A DNA stretch of 64,000 bases from Halolamina pelagica (GCF_900115675.1 NZ_FOXI01000009.1:1-64000), one strand, 5' to 3'; shown: positions 16,548 to 25,543, counted from the first letter of the stretch. Program-made: numbers and translations. Notes: generated from the letters alone by a model not told the origin.

Positions 16548-17711
16548 TCACACGTCCGGGCTTGGGAACGCACTCGACATACCCTCTTTTATATCACTAT
16601 TGTTTCCGAAATAATATTTTTGTGTCGTCTCCATAGAATCATGACACAAGACGAGACTTATATCTTTCAATTCATATCCTTCTTCAGCCAACAAGTTCGA
16701 AAAGGTGTGACGAAGGGTATGTGCGGTAACTCGGTGAAATCGTTTCTCAGGACCTATCCCGAGGATTTCCTGCTGCCGCTCCGTTAATGGCATCGTCCCA
16801 ACTACTTCTTGGATTCCAGCTCGTTCAGCAGCTCTCTTGATAATCGCATTGAACTGTGTACCACTCAATGCCCCTCCCTGTTCACTCGGGAACAAGTATT
16901 TACTGTCCTCTGCATCGGGAAGGGAAGGTCGTTCGACGGACCTCCAGTGTCGCAATCGGAGGGCCAAGTCTTCACTCAATGGAAGGGTATATCGACCTCC
17001 GCTCTTCGTATTCTTCAGTTCAATTTCCCGCCCTTCTATGTCGATATCATCCAGCTCGATTGTCCGAAGGTCCTCACTTCGGGGACCTAACTCAATACCC
17101 GCTTGTACCAGTAGCCGATTTCTGAATGTCTTGAGTTCCTTAAATAGTCGTTTGGCTTCCTCTTTGTCAAGCGGCTCTCGTTCCATTTCTGGCGGAGTTT
17201 GAAATGACGAGGGGGTTATTTCCTCTCTGACAACTTCCCAACGAACTTCAGGTTCCACGTGACGGTAGAGTTCTATGTGTTTCATCACCCCAGTAATCAC
17301 AGTCCGATAAATCTCGATCGTTGATTCCGAACGACCGGAACGAGCGAGCTTTTTCATAAATCTACCCACATCTTTCATAGTCGCATTTTGAAGAAGTGTT
17401 TCGTGCTCGTGGAGATGTTCTATGAAATAGCGGAGTCGGCTCGAATATGTTTTCGCAGTACTCTCTTTGAATTTCGCATTAGTATTGTCTCGTAAGTAGT
17501 CAATGGCATGTCCGCAACCTGGGTCGTAGAGATCTGCTTCGTCCATAAGATCTTGCCAATCCTTGTCGTTCTCTTCTGCCCAGCACGGACAGGTATCGAA
17601 ATCGGATTCAGGGGTACTGGTTTCTGAACCGGAAGTATCCTTATCCGTGGTGGAAGGTGGTGATTCTTCGCTGTTCGTGAAGTCGTCGAGTGTCGTTGTA
17701 GCGTCTGTCAT
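16548..17711 (-). CDS. XerC/D-type tyrosine recombinase
   Basis: The 387-residue protein carries R211 (GPRSEDLR), H331 and R334 (HTLRHTF), H357 and Y366 (TTQKYYFG), so the catalytic set is complete. The N-terminus has an acidic Ser/Thr-rich leader, then CPCW and CGH motifs (41-43, 66) that may bind zinc, before the core-binding domain (about 72-160). It is a paralogue of 11921-12922 and, like it, follows an RHH-wHTH gene, here by 4 nt. The two cassettes point towards each other across the toxin-antitoxin pair and the 752-bp unit. Confidence 0.87.
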   Translation of the reverse strand: MTDATTTLDDFTNSEESPPSTTDKDTSGSETSTPESDFDTCPCWAEENDKDWQDLMDEADLYDPGCGHAIDYLRDNTNAKFKESTAKTYSSRLRYFIEHLHEHETLLQNATMKDVGRFMKKLARSGRSESTIEIYRTVITGVMKHIELYRHVEPEVRWEVVREEITPSSFQTPPEMEREPLDKEEAKRLFKELKTFRNRLLVQAGIELGPRSEDLRTIELDDIDIEGREIELKNTKSGGRYTLPLSEDLALRLRHWRSVERPSLPDAEDSKYLFPSEQGGALSGTQFNAIIKRAAERAGIQEVVGTMPLTERQQEILGIGPEKRFHRVTAHTLRHTFSNLLAEEGYELKDISLVLCHDSMETTQKYYFGNNSDIKEGMSSAFPSPDV

Positions 17712-17715
17712 TTAC

Positions 17716-18270
17716 CTAATCAGGGGTGTTGATGTCGTAACGGTGTTGGTCGTCGGTGTCGATACTGGTGACGAGCCCTTCATCCACGAGAGATTGGATT
17801 GCTTGATGAACATCTGTCACCGACTCATCGCAGACTTCTGCGAGTTCTTGAACTGGCAGTTCGCCCTTGTCCAATAATGCTGAGTAGACGGTGTTTCGGA
17901 CAGCATCAGACACGTCCGTATCACGTGCCTTCACCGAGTTCTGAACAGCAGGATTCGCAGACCCAGTAGAAGCACCACCGAGCTGGCTATTCCCAGGGTT
18001 CATGCTTGAAATGTCGTCCAACCGGTCTTCGAGGGACTGAACCTGGGATGTGAGCTGTTCGATCCGGGAAAGAAGCTGTTCAGTAACTGTGTCACCGTCT
18101 TCGGATACAGATTTGTTGAGGTGCTCAATTGCAGCGCGTAGCGCCTCACTTCGAGACGCATACCGGTCTTCTGCCAGTCGATCCAGCAGGTTGTCGTGTC
18201 GCGGCGTGATGGTGAAGTTCGGCCTCACCATCTCTGTTGACTGATTGGACCTATCGTGTCTTGCGGCCAC
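17716..18270 (-). CDS. RHH-coiled coil-wHTH regulator upstream of recombinase
   Basis: The 184-residue protein from GTG 18270 has an RHH domain (VRPNFTITPRHDNLLDRLAEDRYASRSEALRAAIEHL, about 15-50), a coiled coil (about 60-90) and a C-terminal wHTH (NTVYSALLDKGELPVQELAEVCDESVTDVHQAIQSLVDEGLV). The GTG is preferred to the ATG at 18285 because GGAGGTGATC, which spans that ATG, is a perfect Shine-Dalgarno sequence for it. It has the same architecture as 11398-11928, with low identity. It is coupled to the recombinase 4 nt downstream. Confidence 0.8.
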   Translation of the reverse strand: MAARHDRSNQSTEMVRPNFTITPRHDNLLDRLAEDRYASRSEALRAAIEHLNKSVSEDGDTVTEQLLSRIEQLTSQVQSLEDRLDDISSMNPGNSQLGGASTGSANPAVQNSVKARDTDVSDAVRNTVYSALLDKGELPVQELAEVCDESVTDVHQAIQSLVDEGLVTSIDTDDQHRYDINTPD

Positions 18271-18273
18271 GAT

Positions 18274-18283
18274 GATCACCTCC
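18274..18283 (-). promoter_or_regulatory. Ten-base Shine-Dalgarno sequence deciding a GTG start
   Basis: GGAGGTGATC matches the anti-SD of archaeal 16S rRNA over its full length and is placed 3 nt before GTG 18270. It therefore masks the apparent upstream ATG. Confidence 0.6.
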
Positions 18284-18699
18284 ATTCACCTTGCAGGTAT
18301 GATTCGATCCATCATACCGACGCACGCAGCCGTGGTTATTGCTCGGACGTAGTTCGCTGCCGGTTTGCCTAGAGAACTGTTCCTTTACCGTGGTGTTCAC
18401 GCGGCTCGGCTTCGGGCGCTCTCGAAGCACTTGACCCGCGGAACGTTGCTGCTTTGGTTCGATTACCACACTTGAGAGATGGGGTTGGAACACCAACCAC
18501 GCTGGCAAATCTGACAGAGATATCAAAACCTTCCGCTAGTAAGAAATTCATTCAGACGAGGTGTAGACGATCGAATATAATAATTGGGATTCTGATGCTA
18601 AGAACCCATACAGAGTCTGTGAATACCGTATTCAGGACTTGGGTAGGGAATACGATTCGCTACGAAGCGTGCTCTAATAGGAGGTATAGCTAATGCCTC
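18284..18699. other. Intergenic region, no gene seen
   Basis: This is the upstream region of the RHH/recombinase pair. Short frames on both strands lack any familiar pattern. AT-rich stretches near 18570-18590 could hold promoters, but I cannot define one. Confidence 0.35.
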
Positions 18700-19782
18700 T
18701 CAAAATCCGGTTATCTCATTCTCTACAACTCGAATCACTTGGTCCTGGGTCTCTTCCACCCATTTCTTCACATTGCGGAGGGAACGGCTAGTTTCATCCT
18801 TAAATACTTCATTTGGATCCACGTCGAGAGAACGAGTCCGGGCCACTAACACAGTCGAATCTTCCTCAATTAAGTCACGCCAATTCGCAGTAAAACTGAA
18901 TGCTGCTTCAATACGATCTTTTGACTGAACGATTTCTCGGAGTACTTCCGGATCATCTTGGATTTGTACCCCGTGGCCTAGTTTCGCAGACGAACCCGAC
19001 CACATAGGCTCATCCGAAGTTAAGAGGTAATATAAATCAATACCTTCGAAATCTAAACCCTGAGTTAGTACACTAGTATGATTCTGTGAAGGTTTCCCGA
19101 GAGAATCATGTCTTCCAATGACGTGTGTCCATAACCTGTCGTGACATTCGTAATCTAAGCGATCACGATGAGTGCCCCAATCGTTCCATAAGGCACAATC
19201 TCCATGTTGTCGTAGCCAGGATGCCATCTCAGTCAGCTGCCACTCCTTCTCTGTTTCAAAGAGCCTGAAAAAACAAGACTGATCAAGCGCTTTTTTGACA
19301 CAGTTATTCCAGAGGCTCTCGGGTGATGAGTACGAATCAGGGTCTGCGCCCCACGCAACCAATTTTAGCCTCCCTGCACTATCGCTCTCATTATCAAACA
19401 AGAACTTGAATACTGAGTTAACCGCTTGACGCCGCTGTTGAAGGGCTTCTCCCCTCCCTGGCAACTCTAGCGAATCTACTACTTCGACGTCAATTGATTC
19501 GAGGTCTGCCTCTGTCGATGACCATGTTCGCTTTACGCCGATTCGACTGTGCCACCACAACCGAACACGATTCTGGGCCGTAATCATCCGCGACCCAACT
19601 CGATCGTCCTCGCTCAAAGTTTCGAGTCTGGAGCGAACTTGGCGTTCTCCAATGGGAATCTTCTCGGCGAGTTCGCTCGTTTTCAGAACCGGCACATCGG
19701 CATCATCAAAGAGTTCTAATAACTCAGAATCAGATACGGTCGGTTCTCTTCCTCCTGCAGCTGAATCTTCTCCCATCGCCAA
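18700..19782 (-). CDS. wHTH-fused protein of unknown function
   Basis: The 360-residue protein has an N-terminal winged helix (about 13-80: PTVSDSELLELFDDADVPVLKTSELAEKIPIGERQVRSRLETL, then a wing ending RLWWHSR). It shares the GRxPTVSDxExL opening and the WW motif with the wHTH at 8686-8928. The remaining 280 residues include LKLVAWGADPDSYSSPESLWNNCVKKALDQ and WLRQHGDCALWNDWG, which I do not recognise. A regulatory N-terminus with a sensor or effector domain behind it is the likeliest reading. Confidence 0.6.
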   Translation of the reverse strand: MAMGEDSAAGGREPTVSDSELLELFDDADVPVLKTSELAEKIPIGERQVRSRLETLSEDDRVGSRMITAQNRVRLWWHSRIGVKRTWSSTEADLESIDVEVVDSLELPGRGEALQQRRQAVNSVFKFLFDNESDSAGRLKLVAWGADPDSYSSPESLWNNCVKKALDQSCFFRLFETEKEWQLTEMASWLRQHGDCALWNDWGTHRDRLDYECHDRLWTHVIGRHDSLGKPSQNHTSVLTQGLDFEGIDLYYLLTSDEPMWSGSSAKLGHGVQIQDDPEVLREIVQSKDRIEAAFSFTANWRDLIEEDSTVLVARTRSLDVDPNEVFKDETSRSLRNVKKWVEETQDQVIRVVENEITGF

Positions 19783-20072
19783 TTGCTGGAACCAATCACT
19801 AATTAATCATGACGGTCTCCTCATCACATCCCTCACTAACAGATTGGCACCAATTGGGAGGAGATCAACTAGGAACATTCTCACAACCGGAATGTTTTGA
19901 TATCTAACTCAGTTTTGCAAGCGGGGTTGATGATAGCCTCTCTACACTAAGACGCGATGCGATACCAGAATAAAGCCGAACAGTCTCCCACCGTCTGGGA
20001 GGTAAACAATCGGAGTACCGAGCAACAGTCACGCGGCGACCTACGCGCGCACGGACGTACCAATAGAGAAGG

Positions 20073-20079
20073 GGAGGTG
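20073..20079 (+). promoter_or_regulatory. Strong Shine-Dalgarno sequence for the recombinase pair
   Basis: GGAGGTG lies 8 nt before ATG 20088. The rest of the 305-bp gap from 19783 contains no gene; a minus-strand frame across 19904-20353 overlaps the recombinase and is a shadow. Confidence 0.55.
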
Positions 20080-20087
20080 CTGAAATA

Positions 20088-20876
20088 ATGGAAGACGCAG
20101 TCGAGCAGTATCTTGATTCCATCTCGCGCACGTTTACCGAGGCCACAGTCAGGTCGCACAAAACAACTCTACAAGCCTTCCGGCAGTATTGCGAGAACCA
20201 CGGCCTGACTGAGGAGAAGCTAACACCCGAACAAGCTGCTAAGTTCCACCTCACTACTGCGGATTCAAAAGCATCCTCAACGGTCCAAGGTGAGATAGCA
20301 ATCTTGGGCCGCTTCCTATCCGGAGCCTGGAACACTACGCCTGAAATCGCCACCGCTCAAATCAAAACCGCGGTTAAACGGGAAGGTACGAACGGAGATC
20401 ATGATTCGAATCAAGGACCAAACCTCGCAGTAGTCCAGAACCCCAACTACGACCACAAACAGGTAGAGGAATTCATAACGAGACTGCGGCGCTGTGAATT
20501 CGGAAACCGGGCGCACGTCCTTGTCGAGCTACTGCTTGAAACCCATGGAAGAATTTACCAAATTCAGCAGCTCAATCTGAACGACTTAGACCGGGTAGCC
20601 GGAACCATCGCGCTAAAACTGCGAGGGACCCCCAGCAGTCAAACCGATACCAGAACCGAAAATCTCTCCGAGGAGACTCTCACAGCGCTTTCAACCTATA
20701 TAGATCACGAGCGTGATCCTATCGATAGTACCCCAGAACCGTTGTTGACGACGCATGCAGGGCGTGCTACGACCGATACCCTCCGGCGATCGATAAAGCG
20801 GGCGAGTAAATCACACGGTCAGGATAGTATTGTAACTCCGATTGACATCCGGCGGTTCGCGCTCTCACGAGAATAA
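20088..20876 (+). CDS. Tyrosine-recombinase-like protein lacking the catalytic tyrosine
   Basis: The 262-residue protein has a core-binding domain (about 3-75: EQYLDSISRTFTEATVRSHKTTLQAFRQYC) and the start of a catalytic domain. The usual GLRxxE box is replaced by THGRIYQIQQLNLNDLD (about 150-166). It stops at IDIRRFALSRE, where an active enzyme would continue through H-x-x-R to the tyrosine about 40-50 residues later. Its TAA abuts the ATG of the next, complete recombinase, so the two are translated together. It may be an inactive partner subunit or a decayed gene; the good Shine-Dalgarno sequence and open frame favour a used protein. Confidence 0.7.
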   Translation: MEDAVEQYLDSISRTFTEATVRSHKTTLQAFRQYCENHGLTEEKLTPEQAAKFHLTTADSKASSTVQGEIAILGRFLSGAWNTTPEIATAQIKTAVKREGTNGDHDSNQGPNLAVVQNPNYDHKQVEEFITRLRRCEFGNRAHVLVELLLETHGRIYQIQQLNLNDLDRVAGTIALKLRGTPSSQTDTRTENLSEETLTALSTYIDHERDPIDSTPEPLLTTHAGRATTDTLRRSIKRASKSHGQDSIVTPIDIRRFALSRE

Positions 20877-22001
20877 ATGTCGGAGGCGTTGGCGGAGGCA
20901 TTGGCTGAAATCGACGATCCGGGAACGATCAGTCAACTCCTTCACGAACTTGACGTGGGGGAGGATGACTTTGATTCCGTTCCTGACCAGCGTACGCTCA
21001 AAGAGTTATTCGAGCGGTACCTCCTCCGCCGACGCGATCGGAGCCCATCAACGATTTCCCAGTACAAACGCACGATTCCAGAGTTCATTGACTTCGCCGA
21101 CGAGAAGGGCGTCAAGTATCCAGCCGAATTATCTGAAAGTCTCATCGACGCTTTCGTCGATGAGTTATTTACCAGGTACGAGGCTGCTGCTACGATTATT
21201 ACCTACACGAAGAATGTTCGCGTATGGTTGAACTGGCTCAACAAGCGGGATCTTTGTCCGGCTAATTTACGCGACCTGCTCGACAAGGAAGAACTTGGAC
21301 TGTCACCGAATGCGCGTGATGAGGCCCTGCCCGAATCAGAGGCCATGCATATCATTCAGAAGCACCGGGCACAACGATACGGGACAGCACAGCACGCGTT
21401 AATCGAGTTACTCTACAATTCCGGTCTACGGATTGGGGAGGTTCATTCACTCGATGTTGGGGATCTGCTTTCGGCGAGCAATGATTTACATGTCCGACAC
21501 AGGCCAGACGAGGGGACACGGCTCAAAAATGGGGCAAGTAGTCACGGCTCCCATAGCGATGGTGAGCGGAATATTACACTCAAGCCGACAGTCGTGGATG
21601 CACTGGAAGAGTACATCGCAACAGACAGGGTAGATGTGACGGGAGATTTTGGCCGGGAACCTTTGTTCAGCACACAGCATGGGCGGGCTTCACGTTCAAC
21701 CCTCCGAAGATGGACGTACCAAGCGACGAGCTGCCGGTGGGCCAACGAAGATGCGACAGAGGTTACGTGCGATGGATCCTGTGATCCCGATTCTGACGTC
21801 TGCCCGTATTCGTATTATCCTCATGCGGTCCGTCGAGGGTCGATTGTTAATCATTTGAACGGAGACTTGCCTCACGGGAAAGCAAGCGAACGGTTCGACG
21901 TCTCAATCCCTATTATAAAACGACATTATGATCCGCGGGTGAAGGAAACCCGGAAACAAGAACGAGCGGATGCCGTGCAGAATGCTTGGTCCGATTTCTG
22001 A
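20877..22001 (+). CDS. Tyrosine recombinase/integrase
   Basis: The 374-residue protein has a core-binding domain (about 37-125) and a catalytic domain with R185 (NSGLRIGE), H and R in PHAVRRGSIVNHL (about 316-320) and the nucleophile in IIKRHYDPR (about 350). A Cys-rich loop (CRWANEDATEVTCDGSCDP...C) sits before the H-x-x-R box, as in the element integrase 1239-2255, to which it is the closest relative in the window. It abuts the truncated recombinase-like gene upstream. A tRNA-like fragment lies about 190 bp downstream and may be its own old attachment site, meaning one element inserted inside another. Confidence 0.88.
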   Translation: MSEALAEALAEIDDPGTISQLLHELDVGEDDFDSVPDQRTLKELFERYLLRRRDRSPSTISQYKRTIPEFIDFADEKGVKYPAELSESLIDAFVDELFTRYEAAATIITYTKNVRVWLNWLNKRDLCPANLRDLLDKEELGLSPNARDEALPESEAMHIIQKHRAQRYGTAQHALIELLYNSGLRIGEVHSLDVGDLLSASNDLHVRHRPDEGTRLKNGASSHGSHSDGERNITLKPTVVDALEEYIATDRVDVTGDFGREPLFSTQHGRASRSTLRRWTYQATSCRWANEDATEVTCDGSCDPDSDVCPYSYYPHAVRRGSIVNHLNGDLPHGKASERFDVSIPIIKRHYDPRVKETRKQERADAVQNAWSDF

Positions 22002-22178
22002 AAAGACCTGCTGACCAATTCGTAGTCTCTCATGCTACAGAATTAGTATGGGTCGGCGACTCTCCATACCGCAAACCTAGCCGCGGAATCAACAGCGGTG
22101 CGCCAACCAGGGGAAATAACGGGGATCGTGGGAGAGGGGAACACTCTCACAGGGGAGGGGCCCACCACAGCCCCAAGC

Positions 22179-22240
22179 CCGTGGTAGGGATCGAACCTAC
22201 CTCCGTCCTGACGGGGTTACACCTACCGATTGTTCAGGGA
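22179..22240 (-). other. tRNA-like 3' fragment (T arm and long variable arm)
   Basis: On the minus strand GTAGG-TTCGATC-CCTAC (within 22186-22203) is a perfect T arm, preceded by CCGTC-AG-GACGG, which resembles the long variable arm of a Ser/Leu-type tRNA. The 3' strand CACGGGC has no partner at a 5' end, so no full tRNA can be folded. It is probably an attachment-site remnant. The rest of 22002-22335 shows no gene. Confidence 0.4.
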
Positions 22241-22335
22241 GCCACTTAGTTGTTAGGGAACCCAAATGTCTGATAAGCACAGTTGCTTACCCAATTTGTT
22301 AACCCGTAGTTATGCAAAACCAAGGTTGAAACACC

Positions 22336-22584
22336 ATGCCAACACAGCCAATAACGATGGAGAGCGCCGCCGACCTGAACGACACCGATCACGCCATCAT
22401 CGACCTCCTTAGCGAGGGTCGTGAAACGACTGGTTCTCTCTCTGATAAGTTGGACAAGAGCCCGAACTACATCCGCGATCGGCTGCAGCTGATGCGGCTA
22501 AACGGGTGGGTTCGCTACTACCACGAACCGACCGCCCTACACGAACTTGTGAGAGATCCTCGCAACGACTCCGACAACAAATGA
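22336..22584 (+). CDS. Small winged-helix protein
   Basis: The 82-residue protein is one wHTH: DTDHAIIDLLSEGRETTGSLSDKLDKSPNYIRDRLQLMRLNGWVRYYHEPTALHELV. It is of the MarR/ArsR-like type common in haloarchaeal elements. ATG 22357 (MESAADLND) is an alternative start. It lies 129 bp upstream of the restriction-modification operon on the same strand and could control it. Confidence 0.7.
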   Translation: MPTQPITMESAADLNDTDHAIIDLLSEGRETTGSLSDKLDKSPNYIRDRLQLMRLNGWVRYYHEPTALHELVRDPRNDSDNK

Positions 22585-22685
22585 ACGTCTTACTAAACAG
22601 TCGATTCTGAATCTTTCTGGTTTGTCATTCTGTTTTGAATCTCAAGAACGGTTCAATCGAGAGCGATTCAAATTCACCGCAGAGC

Positions 22686-22692
22686 ATATATC
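22686..22692 (+). promoter_or_regulatory. TATA box of the type I restriction-modification operon
   Basis: The ATATAT stretch is centred about 25 nt upstream of ATG 22714, the spacing expected for a leaderless archaeal transcript. Confidence 0.5.
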
Positions 22693-22713
22693 GATTGGCT
22701 TGAACCTCTGTGT

Positions 22714-24216
22714 ATGGCCATCTCCTTAGACGAACTCGAATCTCACCTCTTCAAATGCGCCGACATAATCCGCGACGCCGTTGACCCAACCGACTACAAG
22801 GAGTTCATCCTCCCGCTCGTCTACTACAAATCCATCTCCGACGAGTTCGAGGTGCAGTACGAACAGAACGTCGAGGAGTACGGTGAGGACTTCGCCCGCA
22901 GAGAGAATCTCTACGACATTCCGGTCGTCCCCGAGGGCTACCTGTGGGACGATCTCCGCGCCGTCAGCGACAACGTCGATCAAGCCCTGAACGAGGCCTT
23001 CGACGCGCTCGTTGAGGAGAACCCCGAACTCTCTGGCGTCTTCCGAGCTGACTTCATTGACGCCGACGCCCTCGACGACGACCGACTCGGACGGCTGATC
23101 GAACACCTGGACACCTACGACCTTGACCGCGACAGCGTTCCCCCGGACATGCTCGGGGAGGCGTACATGGACTTGGTGCGCCACTTCGCGGAGGAGGAGG
23201 GCAAGTCCGGTGGGCAGTTCTTCACGCCGCCGCACATCGTCAACCTCTGCGTTCGGCTCGTCGATGAGTTCGAGGACGGGATGACGTTCCACGACCCGAC
23301 TGTCGGCTCCGGGGGGATGCTCATCGAGGCGGCGCGGTACTACCGCGAGGAGCAGGGCGGCGACCCGTCGAAGATGAAGTTCACCGGGCAGGAGATCAAC
23401 CCCGACATTGCCGCGATTGCGAAGATGAACCTCTCCATCCACGGCCTCGATGGGGATATTCAGCGCGAAGATTCACTTTCCACCCCCGCGTTCACAAACG
23501 ACGACGAGAACGAACTCACGCGCTTCGAACGCGTGCTGGCGAACTTCCCGTTCTCCGCCGATTGGGACAAGGACAGTCTTCAGGACGACCCCTACGGACG
23601 CTTCGACTGGCACGAGAAACTCCCGCGTGCTGACCGAGGGGACTACGCCTTCATCATGCACATGGCAAAGCAGTTGAAGCGTCCCGATCAGGACGGTGCT
23701 GGTGGGAAAGCGGCCATCGTTGCCCCGCACGGCGTGCTGTTCCGCAAGCACGAATCACGGTATCGGGAGTATATGCTGGAGGAGGATATGGTGGAGGCCA
23801 TCGTTGGCCTTCCCGAAAACCTGTTCCAGAACAACTCGATTCCCTCGGCGGTTCTCGTTCTGAATACGGACAAGGCGGAGGAGCGTGAGGGTGAAGTGCA
23901 GTTCATCCACGCCGCCGACGAGGACTTCTACGAGGAGCTGTCGAACCAGAACGAACTCACCGAGGACGGGCTTGACCACATAGTCGAGAACTTCCGCGAT
24001 TGGGCGACTGAGGAGCGCGTGAGTCGGACGGTGTCGCTGGACGAGATTCGAGAGAACGACTACAACCTGAATATCGCGCTGTACGTCGATACGACCGAGC
24101 CAGAGGAGGACATTGACGTGAAGGAAGAACTGGTGAAGCTACGTGAGTTGCAGGCAGAGCGTGACGAGATTGAGGCGACAATGAAGGGGCACATGGAGGC
24201 TCTCAACTATGAGTGA
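22714..24216 (+). CDS. hsdM: Type I restriction-modification system M (methyltransferase) subunit
   Basis: The 500-residue protein has the N-terminal helical domain of HsdM (about 1-140), the lead-in GGQFFTPPHIVNLCVRLV (about 168-185), the SAM motif DPTVGSGGMLIEA (about 194-206) and the catalytic N-x-P-F box as NFPFSADW (about 279-286), where most enzymes have NPPF. It transfers a methyl group from SAM to adenine in the site chosen by HsdS. Its end overlaps the hsdS start by 8 nt (ATGAGTGA). Base composition is close to the core genes, unlike hsdS. Confidence 0.95.
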   Translation: MAISLDELESHLFKCADIIRDAVDPTDYKEFILPLVYYKSISDEFEVQYEQNVEEYGEDFARRENLYDIPVVPEGYLWDDLRAVSDNVDQALNEAFDALVEENPELSGVFRADFIDADALDDDRLGRLIEHLDTYDLDRDSVPPDMLGEAYMDLVRHFAEEEGKSGGQFFTPPHIVNLCVRLVDEFEDGMTFHDPTVGSGGMLIEAARYYREEQGGDPSKMKFTGQEINPDIAAIAKMNLSIHGLDGDIQREDSLSTPAFTNDDENELTRFERVLANFPFSADWDKDSLQDDPYGRFDWHEKLPRADRGDYAFIMHMAKQLKRPDQDGAGGKAAIVAPHGVLFRKHESRYREYMLEEDMVEAIVGLPENLFQNNSIPSAVLVLNTDKAEEREGEVQFIHAADEDFYEELSNQNELTEDGLDHIVENFRDWATEERVSRTVSLDEIRENDYNLNIALYVDTTEPEEDIDVKEELVKLRELQAERDEIEATMKGHMEALNYE

Positions 24217-25543
24217 GGAGGCTAAGTTGGACGAGTCCGCTCAAGAAATGAGTTCTGAGGAAAACCCTGAAAGGCCGGATGATTGGGGTCGTAGGCCTCT
24301 TTCTGAAATCAGCCTTTGGACAGATGCTGGAGGCACACCAAGAACCTCAAATGATGAATATTGGGATGGAGATATTCCGTGGGTTCAGACGGGTGAACTT
24401 ACAAAAAGACATATCAGAAGTACTGAGAAGCACATTACAGAACTTGGTTTAGAAGAATCGACTGCCAAACGATTCCCGCCGGGGACACTCCTGATTGGAA
24501 TGTATGGTGAGCCGACTGTGGGTGAGTCGGCGTTACTTGAGATAGAGGCAACCACTAACCAGGCGTGTTGTGGTGTATCCCCTAATACGGATATTATCAA
24601 TGCGGAATTTCTGCATCAGATGATGCAGTACGAAAAGCCCCGTCTCTATTCTCTCCGTGCAGGCTCTGGACAACAAAACATTCGACAGGGGATTATTCGG
24701 AAGTTCGAGATCGACATACCACCCCTCTCCGAACAGCGCAAGATCGCCACCGCCCTCTACACGGTTGACCGGGCAACTGAGAAAACTGAGGAGATTATCG
24801 GAAGAGTGAGTCGTATCAAGAAGGGGTTCAAGCAAGATGTTTTTTCAAAGGGGTACTTTGACCACCAGTCACATCAAGAAAGTCAAGTTGGGAAGATACC
24901 AGAGTCGTGGAAAATTGAGTCGGCGGCTGACTTGTGTGATGGAATTACCGTGGGTGTAGTTACAGGCGCGACAGACTCCTATGTCTCACCATCTGAAGGG
25001 GTGCCGTTCATACGGTCACAAGATATTCACGAAAATCACATCGAACAGGACTCATTGAAATACATATCTGAAGAATTTCACGAACAGCAGAATAGCTCAG
25101 AGTTACGCGAAGGCGATGTGATTACTGTTCGGACAGGTGAACCAGGAACAAGCTGTGTCGTCCCCGCTGAATTAGATGGCGCAAACTGCTTCTCGTTAAT
25201 AATCTCCCGACCAAAGGAGGAAGTTAACGAGCGGTTCTATAGTTACTACATCAATTCAGAGAAAGCGCTTGATTTCATTGACTCTTGGAAAGCTGGAGGT
25301 GTACAAGATAATTTCAACGTGGGGGTGATGGAACGCTTGCCAGTCCCCGTACCAACTCCGGAAGAACAGCAAGCAATCGTAGATTCGCTTGATGACATTA
25401 ATCACCACCTTGAGTCTGAACGTGAATATCGTAACCATCTCCAGCGACTCAAACGCGGTCTCATGCAAGACCTCCTTTCGGGGAAAGTCCAAACTACCGA
25501 CACTAACATAGAGGTGCCCGAAGAAGTCGCCCAACATGGTTAG
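24209..25543 (+). CDS. hsdS: Type I restriction-modification specificity subunit
   Basis: The 444-residue protein contains two target-recognition domains. Each ends in the conserved P-x-x-EQ helix start: IPPLSEQRKIATALYTVDRATEK (about 170-192) and VPTPEEQQAIVDSLDDINHHLESER (about 388-412), the two spacer helices that set the gap in a bipartite site. LKRGLMQDLLSGKV closes the second. The site itself cannot be read from sequence. The gene is more AT-rich than hsdM and hsdR, as is common for specificity genes that are exchanged. It overlaps hsdR by 8 nt. Confidence 0.95.
   Translation: MSEEAKLDESAQEMSSEENPERPDDWGRRPLSEISLWTDAGGTPRTSNDEYWDGDIPWVQTGELTKRHIRSTEKHITELGLEESTAKRFPPGTLLIGMYGEPTVGESALLEIEATTNQACCGVSPNTDIINAEFLHQMMQYEKPRLYSLRAGSGQQNIRQGIIRKFEIDIPPLSEQRKIATALYTVDRATEKTEEIIGRVSRIKKGFKQDVFSKGYFDHQSHQESQVGKIPESWKIESAADLCDGITVGVVTGATDSYVSPSEGVPFIRSQDIHENHIEQDSLKYISEEFHEQQNSSELREGDVITVRTGEPGTSCVVPAELDGANCFSLIISRPKEEVNERFYSYYINSEKALDFIDSWKAGGVQDNFNVGVMERLPVPVPTPEEQQAIVDSLDDINHHLESEREYRNHLQRLKRGLMQDLLSGKVQTTDTNIEVPEEVAQHG

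Noticed and set aside
22179-22240. A complete tRNA gene
   Set aside because: No 5' acceptor strand pairs with CACGGGC and no acceptable anticodon arm folds.
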